A DNA stretch of 64,000 nt from Ilex aquifolium (Eukaryota > Streptophyta > Magnoliopsida > Aquifoliales > Aquifoliaceae): assembly GCA_951799425.1 (NCBI GenBank), contig OX637402.1:23015844-23079843 (forward strand), in the 5' to 3' direction. Made by a program: the position numbers and the translations under genes. Shown piece by piece: positions 46,317 through 57,833 of the stretch. The notes under the pieces were generated by a model. It saw nothing but the letters and a program-made list of their open reading frames with translations, was not told where the DNA came from and made no database searches. Position 1 is the stretch's first letter. Each line of letters opens with the position of its first letter.

Positions 46317-46646
46317 TTAATTTTTAAGAATTAAATTTTCTATGTGAAGGAATAAACCCATTTGCCTTAAAATCTCATCGAAACATGTAAAACAGTAAAA
46401 AAAAACTGTAAAGAGAACAATCTCCTACTCATTTTCTATTTTTATTTTCCCTATATGACATAAGATCCATGTACCCATTAATTGGCCATTAAATTTTTTT
46501 TCCATTTTTCGTCAGTTTAGGATTTACTCATATTGAGATAATAACATGATCCAAGTTTAGATACGGGCATACATTCAGATTAGATGTAAAAATTCTTAAC
46601 ATGATCAGTCAAATTTGAAGTGATGATACCAGATATTTGTTAGTTT

Positions 46647-47189
46647 TGATGGGCCAGACCCAAATGGCCCAATCCTTGGGTAAAGCCCAAGCTTAGAGAA
46701 TATCCAACAGACCCAATGAGGTCCAAGCCAGTCAAACTCATCAAGAGACTATGTCACAAAAGAGCATTCCGGAGCCTCAACCACACCACTTGGAGAGCAT
46801 CATAACTTCTTTGCCCATTGAGGAGAGGAGAGGTCGCCAAGGAGAGGAGAGGTCATCAAGCTATTTAAATACTATTGAGTTACCCCAAATCCGTTATGAC
46901 TGTCTGACTACCTACTCAATTACTCCACAGGCCACTATAAATTGTAAGCTCCCCCAACACTTGGGGGGCATCTCAAAAAGATCAAGCTCATCTCTCTTCC
47001 CTCTTGTAATTATCTACTCTCCCAACACACCGGAGTTAATAAAATTCCCGGCGAACTTAGCCATTGAAAGTGAACGTAGGTCATGTTGACCGAACCACTA
47101 TAAACCTTATCTTCTTTTTCTCTACTTATTTTTACTGCATTTTATACTATTACTTGACTGTGGTGTGCAAACTAATTTGTGCATCATCA
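46647..47189. mobile_element. Solo LTR, 543 bp
   Basis: The sequence begins TGATGGGCC and ends GTGCATCATCA, so the ends form TGATG/CATCA. It is flanked by the 5-bp duplication AGTTT (46642-46646 and 47190-47194). It contains promoter-like and poly(A)-signal-like sequence but no internal coding region, as expected after recombination between two LTRs. Confidence 0.85.
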
Positions 47190-47379
47190 AGTTTTATTGG
47201 ATTTGGGTCACAAGCGAGTTAACCCATCAAACTTTTTTGATAAATGAATTGATACAAATTTAATTGTATATGACACTAACTTAATTAAACATGATTTATG
47301 TTTATATACAATACACTCGATCTTATATTCTTCACACACAAATACCAACTTCAAGTTAAAAGTTACTATTAAAAGATAT

Positions 47380-47575
47380 AGTAGGGACACAACCAACATA
47401 TCATTCAATGTTTGCCATAGAGTGCTTGTTGGATCCAATGAAAGTTCTCAAGTTGGATATCATGACAACCAAGTCGACAATATCTTCTACAAGCAGAAAT
47501 GAGACCCAAATTTACGTAGGCTATTTCTTCATGGAGAACAGTGACTCTCATTCCTTTTCATTTGGAAGACGCCAT
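47380..47575 (-). pseudogene. NSF N-domain-like exon fragment, diverged
   Basis: The minus strand reads MRVTVLHEEIAYVNLGLISA, then a shifted stretch, then NDMLVVS. This parallels the fragment at 43214-43354 with an insertion and frameshift between the halves. It lies next to the solo LTR. Confidence 0.35.
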
Positions 47576-48453
47576 GCAAGAATAATAGTTGTGAGTGTGC
47601 AGTGAGAGATACAAGCTAGGGAAATAAGATAAAAACACTAATACTGATCTAGGGTTGATGCTAAAAATATTATGGAAGGCAAGAAGCCCTCTCACTTGTC
47701 TCAAACTATTGTTGTTAATTTATAACTCCAAGGACAAATATATCCTTATATTTCACACCATTCTTCTTCCCATCCTTACTTTTTAGAAGGGTATGTTCAT
47801 CATTTGCTAATATCCAACACATTTGGTAATGGAGCCACCTCACTCCCTCCCTCCACTGCAGTGCACCATCTCATATGAATAAATGTAAATCCTGTTGCAG
47901 TGTCCACTTTTTTTACAATTGTGAAGATTTGTTGGAAACCAAGTAAAGCCGCCACCTTAAATCACTTTTATTCTCTTTAAGAAGTACTTTTTGAATCTCA
48001 TAGTCATCATAAACACTACCTTAGTCACTGCCAACATTATCCAACTGAGTATAAAGTTATCGAGCCCATAAATGTTGTATGGAACAGTCACCAAAGTTAA
48101 AATAAATCACTGTATTGACTGCAAAAAACTACACTCTATTTTATGTATTTTTTATCAACCTCAAAACGATATAAATATCCAAAACTACTTCTTGTTTCAG
48201 CTTTGACTATATGGTCCATTTTGTTGAATTTTCTAAAGAAACTCAACTCAACCAAGACCCACATGAATTCTTTCATTTGTCATACACCAGATCCTCAATG
48301 CTAAAACATCTGTAGGGTATAAACTTGACTAAATAGTAATGGCAAAGAATTTTTTTTTTTCAAAATATCAAAAAATTAGATACAACAAAATTTCATGACT
48401 TTTAAAGGTGAAAGGATTACCACATGAGGAATTAGCCATCTCATGGCTTGGAT

Positions 48454-49135
48454 TCAAATGATATCAAAGAAGACAATCAAAATGGAGATGAATTTCATAA
48501 AATTATGACAATCTCTACACATGTTAATACTCTTAATAATCCGTTTAGGGGCAGCATTTGGAGTGTTCAACAACCCAAATGCAAGAGCCAACTTTTCATT
48601 ATGATGAACAGTGGATAAAATTATTTCTACATTCTCCTCATCCATCACCTCTAAACTTCCTCATGGTTCATATCCAAGAGTCCTTGCTTTCTCAAGCAAA
48701 TTCCCCAATAATTTGTCCACCACCCTTTTGCATTGTGGATGCAACCGTTCATTAGGCTTAAATGAATAAACCTGCTAATCCAGCTCCAATCCTTTAATTT
48801 TCCGAGTTTTTCCCCTCATCATTTTTTCTAACCCTTGAAAAATCGTGGCATCCATCTCCCCGCCAAGTGGTACATGTTTAACAACAATATATAAGTCTCA
48901 TAGTCTCTTGGATTAAGACCAAGTAATCATTCAGCAACATACAATCCTAACTCTGGATAGAATCAAAAGCTTCATCTAATCGGCCCAACACAAATGAACA
49001 TATCAACCAGACACAAATAATGATCAATCACTGGCTTGATTCTATATTCCTTTTTCATAATCTCAAAATAAGCCAATCCCTATCAATCATCCCAACATTG
49101 GTACAAGCTGAAAGAACACCCACAATAGGTAATCA
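48454..49135 (-). pseudogene. PPR-DYW pseudogene, copy 2
   Basis: HNEKLALAFGLLNTPN and KSINMCRDCHNFMKFIS (48490-48610) are the DYW end. Remnants of the last PPR/E repeats (IKPVIDHYLCLV-like, EIMKKEYRIKP-like) lie at 48970-49130 with stops and small deletions. The arrangement parallels the first copy. Upstream PPR repeats are missing. Confidence 0.7.
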
Positions 49136-49606
49136 TTAAAATCACATTTACACTGGGGCCCACTGAGCTAGTCCAAGGTGACCCTGGACTTGCATAAAGC
49201 ACAAACCCCTAGCTTCAGTTCAGTGCAGCCCGAGTACCCACAAGAACACAGAGCGCAACCCAGATTTCAGATGCACATCGCACAAGCGCTTGCCAACAAA
49301 TAATGTCTGGGATAGAAAGATTGGACACATTTCCCAATGAAATGACTACTAAAAGTACCTTCTACTAGCAATGCAAAACTAGTAAATTCAATCTTGTTTG
49401 TCGAGTTTATAGATACGTGTTGATGTTTAGAATTCTCAACCACCAATTTGAGTTTACACTTTACACATACACGTTCATAAAGTTATGTGACATGACTAGC
49501 AAAACTTGACATACAAGGAAAAAAAAAAAAAAAACAAGCCTCATACAAGGAAAAAAGACAATCCAATTGACATTGCTCAGTTGTTGAAAAGTTCTCATTT
49601 CTAGAA

Positions 49607-50382
49607 TCAGATGAACTTCCCAAGTTCCTGCTTAACGCATTCGATAGCTGAACCAAGTGCCTCCTATAATGACACGATTAAATGTTAAAGCCTCGATTAG
49701 GAAATAGTTATGAGATATGATAGTAATTAGTGAAGACTTACGATTTTCTCCTCAAGTTTGGCCTTATCCTTGTCAAAAGAAGCAAGGGCTGCCTGTAGAT
49801 GTGCCTCCTGTAATGACACGGTTACGGGTTACAACCACGATTATGAGGCAATTACAAGTGATTATTGTAATTGGTTAGAACTTACGATTTTCATCTCAAA
49901 TTTGGCATTGTGCTCTTCATAAGAAGAGAGGGTTCTATTCAGAAGTGACTCCTGTAATGACACATTTAAATGTTAAAACCCCGGTTGTGTGGCAATTATG
50001 AGAGACCATTGTAATTAGTAAGAACTTACAATTTTCATCTCAAATTCGGCCTTGTCCTCCTTCAGAAGCTTCTCTTGTAATGAAATGATTAAGTGTTGAA
50101 GCTTGGGTAAGAAGTAATTATGAGAGATGATCGTAATTAGTAAAAACTTACGAATTTCCTCTCAAATTTGGCATTATCCTCTTCATAAGAAAAGAGGGCA
50201 TCCTCAACTGTCTTCTGTAATGACATCATTGAATGTTGAAGCCACAATTAGGAAGCAATTATAAAAGATGATCGCAATTAGTGAGAACTTACGATTTTCT
50301 TCTCGAATTTGGCCTTATCCTCTTCATAAGAAGAGAGGGCAACCTTCAAAAATTCTGGTATATCGGTGGAGCTCAACTGCGA
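49607..50382 (-). repeat. Tandem exon-intron array encoding the helical tail, copy 2
   Basis: Six units alternate exon (57-90 bp) and intron (about 80-140 bp). Exon peptides include [59 protein letters not shown] and [19 protein letters not shown]. Introns start gtaagt and mostly end tcattacag. Each exon is phase 0 at both ends, so any number of units keeps the frame. In the short exon near 50033-50074 the acceptor reads caagag instead of cag, which would move the splice three bases. Confidence 0.85.
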
Positions 50383-53300
50383 CTACAAAGCAAAATGACA
50401 AGAAATACATGCAAGTGAAATAAAGAACAATGCTATAGGGACCTAATTTGGGGACGTAATTCAATGCAACAATTGGATTAGTTGTGAGTTCCAGTGTCAG
50501 GTGAAATCCACTTTCAATCCAATAGTTATATTGAATTACGTCTCCAAATTAGGGTTTAAATAGCATTTTCCATGAAATAAGAATCACTTTTTCAAAGGCC
50601 CTTTACTGATTTGAAATAAGAAACAAGTCCTTACCATTTGTTCTTTCTCCACCCTGAAATTTAGATAAGAAGATAATAAAACTGATCAGGATTAAAAGTA
50701 GAACAACCATTGCCTTCTCCAAACGAAAATTACGGGATTTATCTCCCGAAATGAAACTAATGCATGCAGTTATCTCAAGGAGATATGCAAGTTCAGCATG
50801 TGGAATAAATGTGGGAACAAAAGAAAAATGTTCAGATAATTCAATCTCAAAATTTATGTATAACTATTGAGAGAGGCATCTAATTCCTATTTAACAAGAT
50901 TTGCCTCAAAACAAGAATATAACTTAAAATGTTGTCCACTTACTAAAAAAGCCCTTATAATTCTGTGTAACTCGTCTAAATTTTTTGATGAGCCACTCAT
51001 GATATCAAGATTAATTTTCACAACGATAATATCAATGAAGAACCAAGTAAATACCTATTCACATCAAATTACGAAAAAACCTCAACAAGATCATTGCAAA
51101 AATATCACTAATCAAATGCTCAACGTTGCGAAACCGAAAAAGATTGCAAGATGGCTAGAAGCCAAGAATGACACTGCCACAATTTCCCTTAACCACTAGT
51201 AGAAAAATATGATATTGACTTTGTACACTTTGAGCCAGAAAAAAAGAATGCAATTTCCTGCAAGGCAAACACTCTTTCCACCGTAAAATGCTCCATTGCA
51301 TTCCTTTACCTTACTAAATTGTAATCCTATTTATGGTTCTGAGGTAGCACATATTGGGTCTGGAAGTGTAGGGGAATACCCCTGACATCCTGCTTCAGTA
51401 AAAGACCAAACAACTACACAAACTCCACATAGATCTTCTTTAAAGTTTCAATGTAGCATACGATGGAGGAACTAAGATACTAGAACAGGTTTTTGCTTGC
51501 ATCAAATCCGAACTTCGAATAAAAACTTTTACCCTCTCCAATAATGGAACTCTAAACATTTATCTTCTCAGTTGTGCTTTCCTAAGCAGAATTTGTTTCC
51601 TTTTATTTGACCTATGTAGGAGAATAATAGAGTTTGTGAATTTTATGTAGAATAATACAGGGCACTTATTCCTAGACAAGTAAATTCATGTAAGTTTAGC
51701 AAGCATGTTTTTCCTCAACTACAAGATAAATCCAACTGATACCTAGTCACCCTCAGTCTAGTGGAATTATTTTACCTTGGACCTTAAATAGGCAAGGATA
51801 TTATAAATGAAAGCAATTCAAAGTCATCATGCAATCAGGTCATCCATTTTCCCCCAATCTTTTTGTTTTACAAGCTGTAAGGTCCAATTATTCTAGGAAG
51901 GATATCAAATGCCCAAAGACAGAAATTTAAGAATGAACCTATTTCTCAAAACAAGTTCAAATTGAACATGGGCCTCATGTAATTTTTAAAAAAAGGTTTG
52001 GTCAGTTCATTGAAAGTACTTTCATCCCAAACACAGAAAAATTAAGTCAGCAGGAAAAGGGAAGGCTGGTAAATGTGGTCACTGGAGATGAGTTAAAGAG
52101 GGTGGTCAAAATTTGGTGCCCTGTTTCGTGTTTTAGGTCTACAAAATTTTTGAAATAGTAAGTGGTATTTGAATTTTTCATGTTTTTGTAGTAACATGGA
52201 TAACGAAGGTATAATACTTGAAACATTCTGTGTACTAAAAAAAGCAATATAAATGATTGTTCAACTCTATAATACTTGTGAACGATTAGCAGGGTTTGAT
52301 ACATGAAAAAGCAACTCAAAAAAAGCACAATTTTATGCCCAAGATGTCTATGAAATGAAAATCCATGTCCTTGTGAAGCCTTTTGCTGCTAGATGAAATT
52401 ACTCTCATGTATTCAATATGTGATATTATGAGATATACGCAGATTTAGCATGTGTTCTGCCTGATGTCAATGAATGAAAAGTTATCTCGTTGAAAAATTA
52501 ATGTAAAGTTGGTACTGGAAGATTCAATATGAATGATTGTTCAACTATAAGAAACTATTCCTAAAGTTCTTCACCTGAGTTGGTTAGACTCCTGAAGTTT
52601 GAGTCCGCCATGTTCTAAAGCACGGAGAAAATGATTCATGGTCAACTTGACATTTTTGTTGACAGGCCTCATTGGGTCTAAGTTCACAAGTTCTTCATTA
52701 GCATACGACTGGGAACGTGTAACAAGGGATGCAAGTGCAGCACCACTATATCCAATGGTCCTGCGAGCTGTATGCAAGAACAGAGACGTTATATATATTG
52801 AACAGTGATGGACAGTTTTCATTAGTGCACGAGGTTTTGTACAAAAAAATTCGAACTTATGACATACCAATTTCTTGTAGATCAACATCTATATCAAGGA
52901 GAGAAGCTTGTTTCCAATTCCTTGTGCAAACATCCAAAATTTGCTTGCGCCCTTGCTCATCAGGGTAGTCTATCTTGGTATGGAGTTCGATTCTACCATC
53001 CCTAGGAATAAAAATAAACAAAATTAAAGGAATGATGGAGCCTTTTTCGCCTTTTTGGGTGCATATGTTTGTTTTGTTGGGCTTGGGGGTGGAGGATTAC
53101 GAGCAATTATAATGAACCAAGTTAGTGATTATTTATAAACAATGTAATTGATCAGTCACATGTTAATTATTTGTTTAGGTGGTTTTTGAAGAAAAGGTAA
53201 CATGCATATACGTTAAGTGGGTAAAGAGTGACAACTAAATTTATTTGACTTTTCATCATTAACTTTGAAGCAACTTTGTTTGTGTAGGATTATAACCAAG

Positions 53301-56300
53301 TACAATTCCAAATTTCGATACAAATAATCTACTAGGGGATCCTACATTGGATCAATGAAAGAGGCTAAAGGATTGAGATCGTAAGATCAGATTGAGAATC
53401 CTGTGATCTTACGTACTGAAAAATGGAACTAAAAATATATTTACGAATACAAAATTCTTAGAAACCAAAACAAAATAAACCTAGTATATATGCAAAATGT
53501 AGAGATGTTACGACAAACATATAGAACTTAGAAGTACGGTTAAAATTTGAGCAACTATAATCTGAGTATTAAATAGCATTGAAAATAAAAAATAAGTTGT
53601 TAATCTTATGTGATTCTGTAAAGAGTAAATGAAAATTGGAGTATTTCGATCTTAGCATGCAGAGAGAGATGACGATAAAGGAGAGATTGGACTTTTCTCA
53701 ATTTTGACGGTTCGATATCGAATAAATAACAATGAGAATAATAATGGAAGACATATCTAGTCATAATCACGCGTCGAGAGAAAAGAGAACAAAGCTAACT
53801 GTTGATTTTAATGAGGGAGACAAACGACCGAAGAGCATTTTCTGTGATTAAAAGAATTTTTCAGTAGTTTTCTCACCAGCTGAAATTACCTAATGGACTG
53901 AAAAGAGTGTAGGACAATCACTAATATATGGATTGGTAAACATAAATGACTACAATTGCCTAAGAAACAAATCTGACAACTTGCATTGATAAAAAATAGT
54001 AATTGGGATTGGAATCACTAAGATTCAATGAGCCAAGACCTTTAGAGACTCAGATGGCTTTGCCAGTATTGGATGGTAGAATCATGACATCCTAAATCAT
54101 GATTTTGATAATCATGTTTTAAGTCAATATTGTCTTTGCTTATGAAATAAAAATTATCTGGTGCAAACCAGAAGGTTAAAATGATGGTTGTAGAAGCAAT
54201 TAAATAATGTTTTATCAAGTTGATAGTAGACAGCAATATTCTTGATGAAGCAAAGAGAAGCAAATGATAAATACTATCTGATAATAATCACAAGAAGGTA
54301 TATAGAAAAGAAAAACAAATACAAATATTATTCAACAATGTAAAAGAGAAGACCTCACAACTAATTGCAGTATTGCACACAATAAAAATAGTTTTTTTTT
54401 TTTTTTTGGGGTGGGGGGAGCCTTTTGACAGCATAGATAAATTATTCAAGGTGCAGAATTTTTCAATAATCCACTATCTAGCTCCTATAGATTTCTAATT
54501 TCCATTATAAACAATATTAACATTCTACCTTATTCTATACTCTTTTTCATATGCGCGGACGTGCACAGAAACACATATATATAGCCTTAGCCACGAAAAT
54601 TTAACCACAGTATCCCTAACATCTAAAAGTGACTGGCATTGTACGCAGAGGAAAACAACAATAACAGTTAATGCATTATGGAGGGAAATGAACTACAGAA
54701 TTTTTAGAAATGAGTTCAAAGATGTATGCACAATTAAAAAAGGAATTGTCAATACATTCATACCTGAAATGCATCACCGAAGCTCAAAGACAATGCCTTC
54801 AATTACAACAGGTCTCTGATTCAAGATTGCCAGTTGCTAGAACTCTTGCATTTGTATACAAAAGTAATGACCATAACTTGGCCTTTTTTTTCCTGCCTAG
54901 GTTTGTTCTATGATGTTTCCTATGGAGCAAATTTGTTTAGTGTAATGTATTTATGTTAGTCCTACAAATTTGTGTTAACACCTGACATTATACACTGTAG
55001 CTTTCTTTATGTGACTTTATGGGATTCCCCTGTTTTGTACATTATGTATATCAATCAATTCAATTGTTTTATTTACCGAAAGAGGAAAAACATAAGATTA
55101 TTTAGAAATAGCCCTTTTCAATAGATAATGCATCCTAGCCATACATCTCAAATACAGGTCATCCATAAATTTTTGCCAAAATGTTCATCGGGGAAAGGAG
55201 GGAAGAAAGAGGATGGTGGTCTTATGCTTAAGGTGTTGCAAGACAAACATTTTCAGGTCAACTGAATTTTGAAACCTATTAAAATTACCTCGGATTCATC
55301 CATTGATTCTAATCAAGTAAAAAAAGAGGAAGGAGAGAAAGTCACCGAAGGAGGGCTTCATCGAGGAGCTCCTTTCGGTTTGTTGTCGCAATAATAAAGA
55401 TGTTATTCAGTTCTTTTGTGCCATCAATCTAAACATTTACATCAATTGCAGCTCAGGTTAGGACACAAAAACTAGAAAGAAATGCAAAACCTGAAAAGAA
55501 ATTAAGAATCTGACCATCGTTAACAATTGATTCACAATCTTATCATCATGATGGAAGAATCCAGCAGCCGCTCCTCTTTTCTGCACATAACCAAAATGAC
55601 TCACGAGATTTCAAACATCTTGTTGTTTATACATACAAAATAAAAAGTTCTTTCCCTTATTGTGAAACCTACATCCAAGACAAATTCTAGACCACATAAG
55701 GCTAGAAAAAGAACAATCATTGCACATGTCCGCTTACCTTTCCAATGGAATCTATCTCATCAAAAATAATGACATGCAAGTCACTTTTAGAACCTGACGA
55801 AAGAATAACAGGAACTAGGTATGATGTGTAAGAAGATTGAATAAATTTCTTATGAAAATTATGTATCTTATTTCTACCATATTGTTTTTCATCTTTCTCA
55901 GCAGCATCAAATAGTGCCCTTATATGCCTCTCAGATGCACCATACAATTCTTGTGTGATTTCTGGTCCACGTACAATCTAAAAGGGTAAAAAGTGAAAAG
56001 TTAGAGTAAGACAAGATTTTGAAATTCATCGGCTATTATTGTTATTGTGTGTGTAAGAAAGAGAGGATGGAGAGAGGAGGAGTAGGTAGGGAGGGAGAGA
56101 GAGAGATACCAGGGGCTCTTTTGCATTTAGTAACTTGCAAATACTTCGAGCAATCAATGTTTTCCCAGAGCCTGTTGGACCATACAGCAGCATCCCTTTT
56201 ATGTGCTTTAGATTCAACCTAGAATTGAATAATTTCCATGATTAACGAAATAACTTGGGTTACTAAACAAGAATGACCTTTAGACAACATGGTACCAGAA

Positions 56301-57833
56301 ATCATTGTAAAAATTTATTAAACAATCCGTAAACAGCATTGGTAAAAATTTGTTAAACAATTCTCAAGCAGAGGTAACTCAGGGAAGAAGAAGCAAACAT
56401 GTGCAATTAAGTGCATTCAAGGAATATCAGAAGAATAAATGCAAGTCTGGACCTAATTATAGTCACAAAGGCCGATTACTCAAACCTACATTTCTACGTC
56501 GCAAATTGTTTATGTCAGAATTTCAAACCCTCAAAACAACCTTTTGAATGCAGCGCCCTATTTAGGGTCTTCCCTGACTCCCATGAGATTAGCAAGCAGG
56601 GTTCGATTCACAAGTACTCCCGCTGGCAGCTCTGTGGTGCGTGGGTTAGGCTATAGCTCGAGTTGGCCTTTAGAAACGCCTGTACTTTCCCGCCGTCTAT
56701 GGTGCGTGGGTTCAGGTTGCTATGGTAACGCCCAGCAATTTCATTCTAATCAACAACTTGGAAGTATGGCTGAAGGCATTCCAGGGGTTCACCCGGTTGC
56801 CCCTTTGAACCCTTTTTTATACAGAAACTCTTATTGCCCTATTGAGAGTATTTTAAAAAAAAAAAAAAAAAAAAAAAGAGAATGCAGAACTGAGCAATCT
56901 ATCTTAGATGTGTATCTCATACTCTTAGATCTCAATTAGAATGAGATCTAATCCATAAATATGCTAGAATCCCTCAATCAAACGTGGCTTCACTAAAGAA
57001 AAAACTAAACCAATGTTAGACCATTAAACATACATGGGAAAGCAGCTTGTGCATCTCAATGAAATGTGTTCAATACAAACTGACTCAAAGTGTAAACTCT
57101 CTAGTTGAAGAATTTATTAAGCCTTGAAAATTCAGCATGAGCCATTTCGCTAGAACTTCCATTTTGGTTCAGAAATGATCTTCAAGTCCAAAGAAAATGA
57201 ATTTTGGAAACTGAAGGCATCTCATGCCTAAATGTTTGAGTGGAAAACTACAGTCTCTTAGGTAGTTGTCACCTCCTAAGTTGTCAATCAGTCCAAAGCT
57301 AACACAATAAAGCAAGAATAGAATATATTTTTTCTTGCCAATATTTAAGGAGAGTGAAGTAAAAAAAAATATAGTCCAACTCTCTACAGAGCTTAGTCTC
57401 CCTAATACATTTCTGCAATTCTGATACTACTTCATTCTACTGCTAATACTACTACTGATGCTGCTACAGAATGCAGCCTGAACAATTATGATCTTAATAT
57501 TTCACATATAGGGGGATTTGAGGTCCCACAAGCTTCATTATTTAGTAAGATAAATGTACCAAACATGCTTCCCAACACCAAGAAAGAGGAAAAAAAAAAG
57601 TATGCAGACTATGAAATCAGATTTTACCTCTTTGCATTGGTGGGTGATCCCATTCGGGAGCCAAATGCACGGTGAATAATGTCACGGATCTGTGAGGTCA
57701 TCCCCCCTATGTTTAGAGATATCAGCTCTTGTTCCAGAGAATTCATATTGAAACCTTCGCGAAAAATGCTCTTAATTATTTTGGCTCCAATGATCTGTCC
57801 GCTCTGATCAATCATGACGAGTTTTATATACAT
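49607..57833 (-). CDS. NSF-like AAA+ ATPase with a single D1 module and a repeat-exon tail
   Basis: Fifteen exons join in frame: 57628-57803 (or from ATG 57833/57815), 56110-56218, 55878-55977, 55738-55793, 55515-55580, 55346-55428, 52868-53001, 52575-52767, 50635-50653, 50293-50382, 50152-50214, about 50033-50074, 49886-49951, 49742-49807 and 49607-49663 (TGA). They give 439 codons, with matching phases throughout. The module matches the D1 domain of vesicle-fusing ATPase (NSF/Sec18): [18 protein letters not shown], Walker A GPTGSGKT, Walker B IIFDEID, sensor 1 [17 protein letters not shown], paired arginines RDGR (usually RPGR) and GYSGAAL. Those residues suggest ATPase activity. No D2 follows; the tail is a series of charged, probably coiled-coil repeats. 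An N-domain was not found upstream. NSF disassembles SNARE complexes; whether this protein does is unknown. Confidence 0.75.
50424..50572. mobile_element. hAT-like MITE, 149 bp, in an intron of the NSF-like gene
   Basis: The left end agaacaatgctatagggacc and the right end, reverse-complemented, tggaaaatgctatttaaacc are inverted repeats; both continue taatttgg.gacgtaattcaat. The 8-bp duplication tgaaataa flanks it (50416-50423 and 50573-50580). The corresponding place in duplication copy 1 (near 29275) is empty. Confidence 0.8.
54700..55080 (+). mobile_element. LINE 3' remnant in an intron of the NSF-like gene
   Basis: [13 protein letters not shown] resembles the region before RNase H in plant LINEs. 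The stretch ends with ttttgtacattatgtatatc and related sequence typical of LINE 3' ends. The part up to about 54950 is shared with 33360-33640. Confidence 0.45.
56554..56879 (+). mobile_element. SINE-like retroposon with poly(A) tail
   Basis: The insert has a B-box-like motif ggttcgattca (near 56600), a body with the word ggtgcgtgggtt present twice (56636 and 56701), and a 3' run of about 23 A (56855-56877). It is bordered by the duplication gaatgcag (56546-56553 and 56880-56887). It lies in the intron between the first two recognised exons of the NSF-like gene, in opposite orientation. A matching A box was not clearly found, so a truncated LINE is an alternative. Confidence 0.7.

Larger units (their letters stand above)
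47950..54960. repeat. Segmental duplication, copy 2
   Basis: This stretch matches 27250-33640 in order and orientation. It is the better preserved copy for the NSF-like gene, whose exons here are open. Differences include a MITE at 50424-50572 that copy 1 lacks. Confidence 0.8.
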
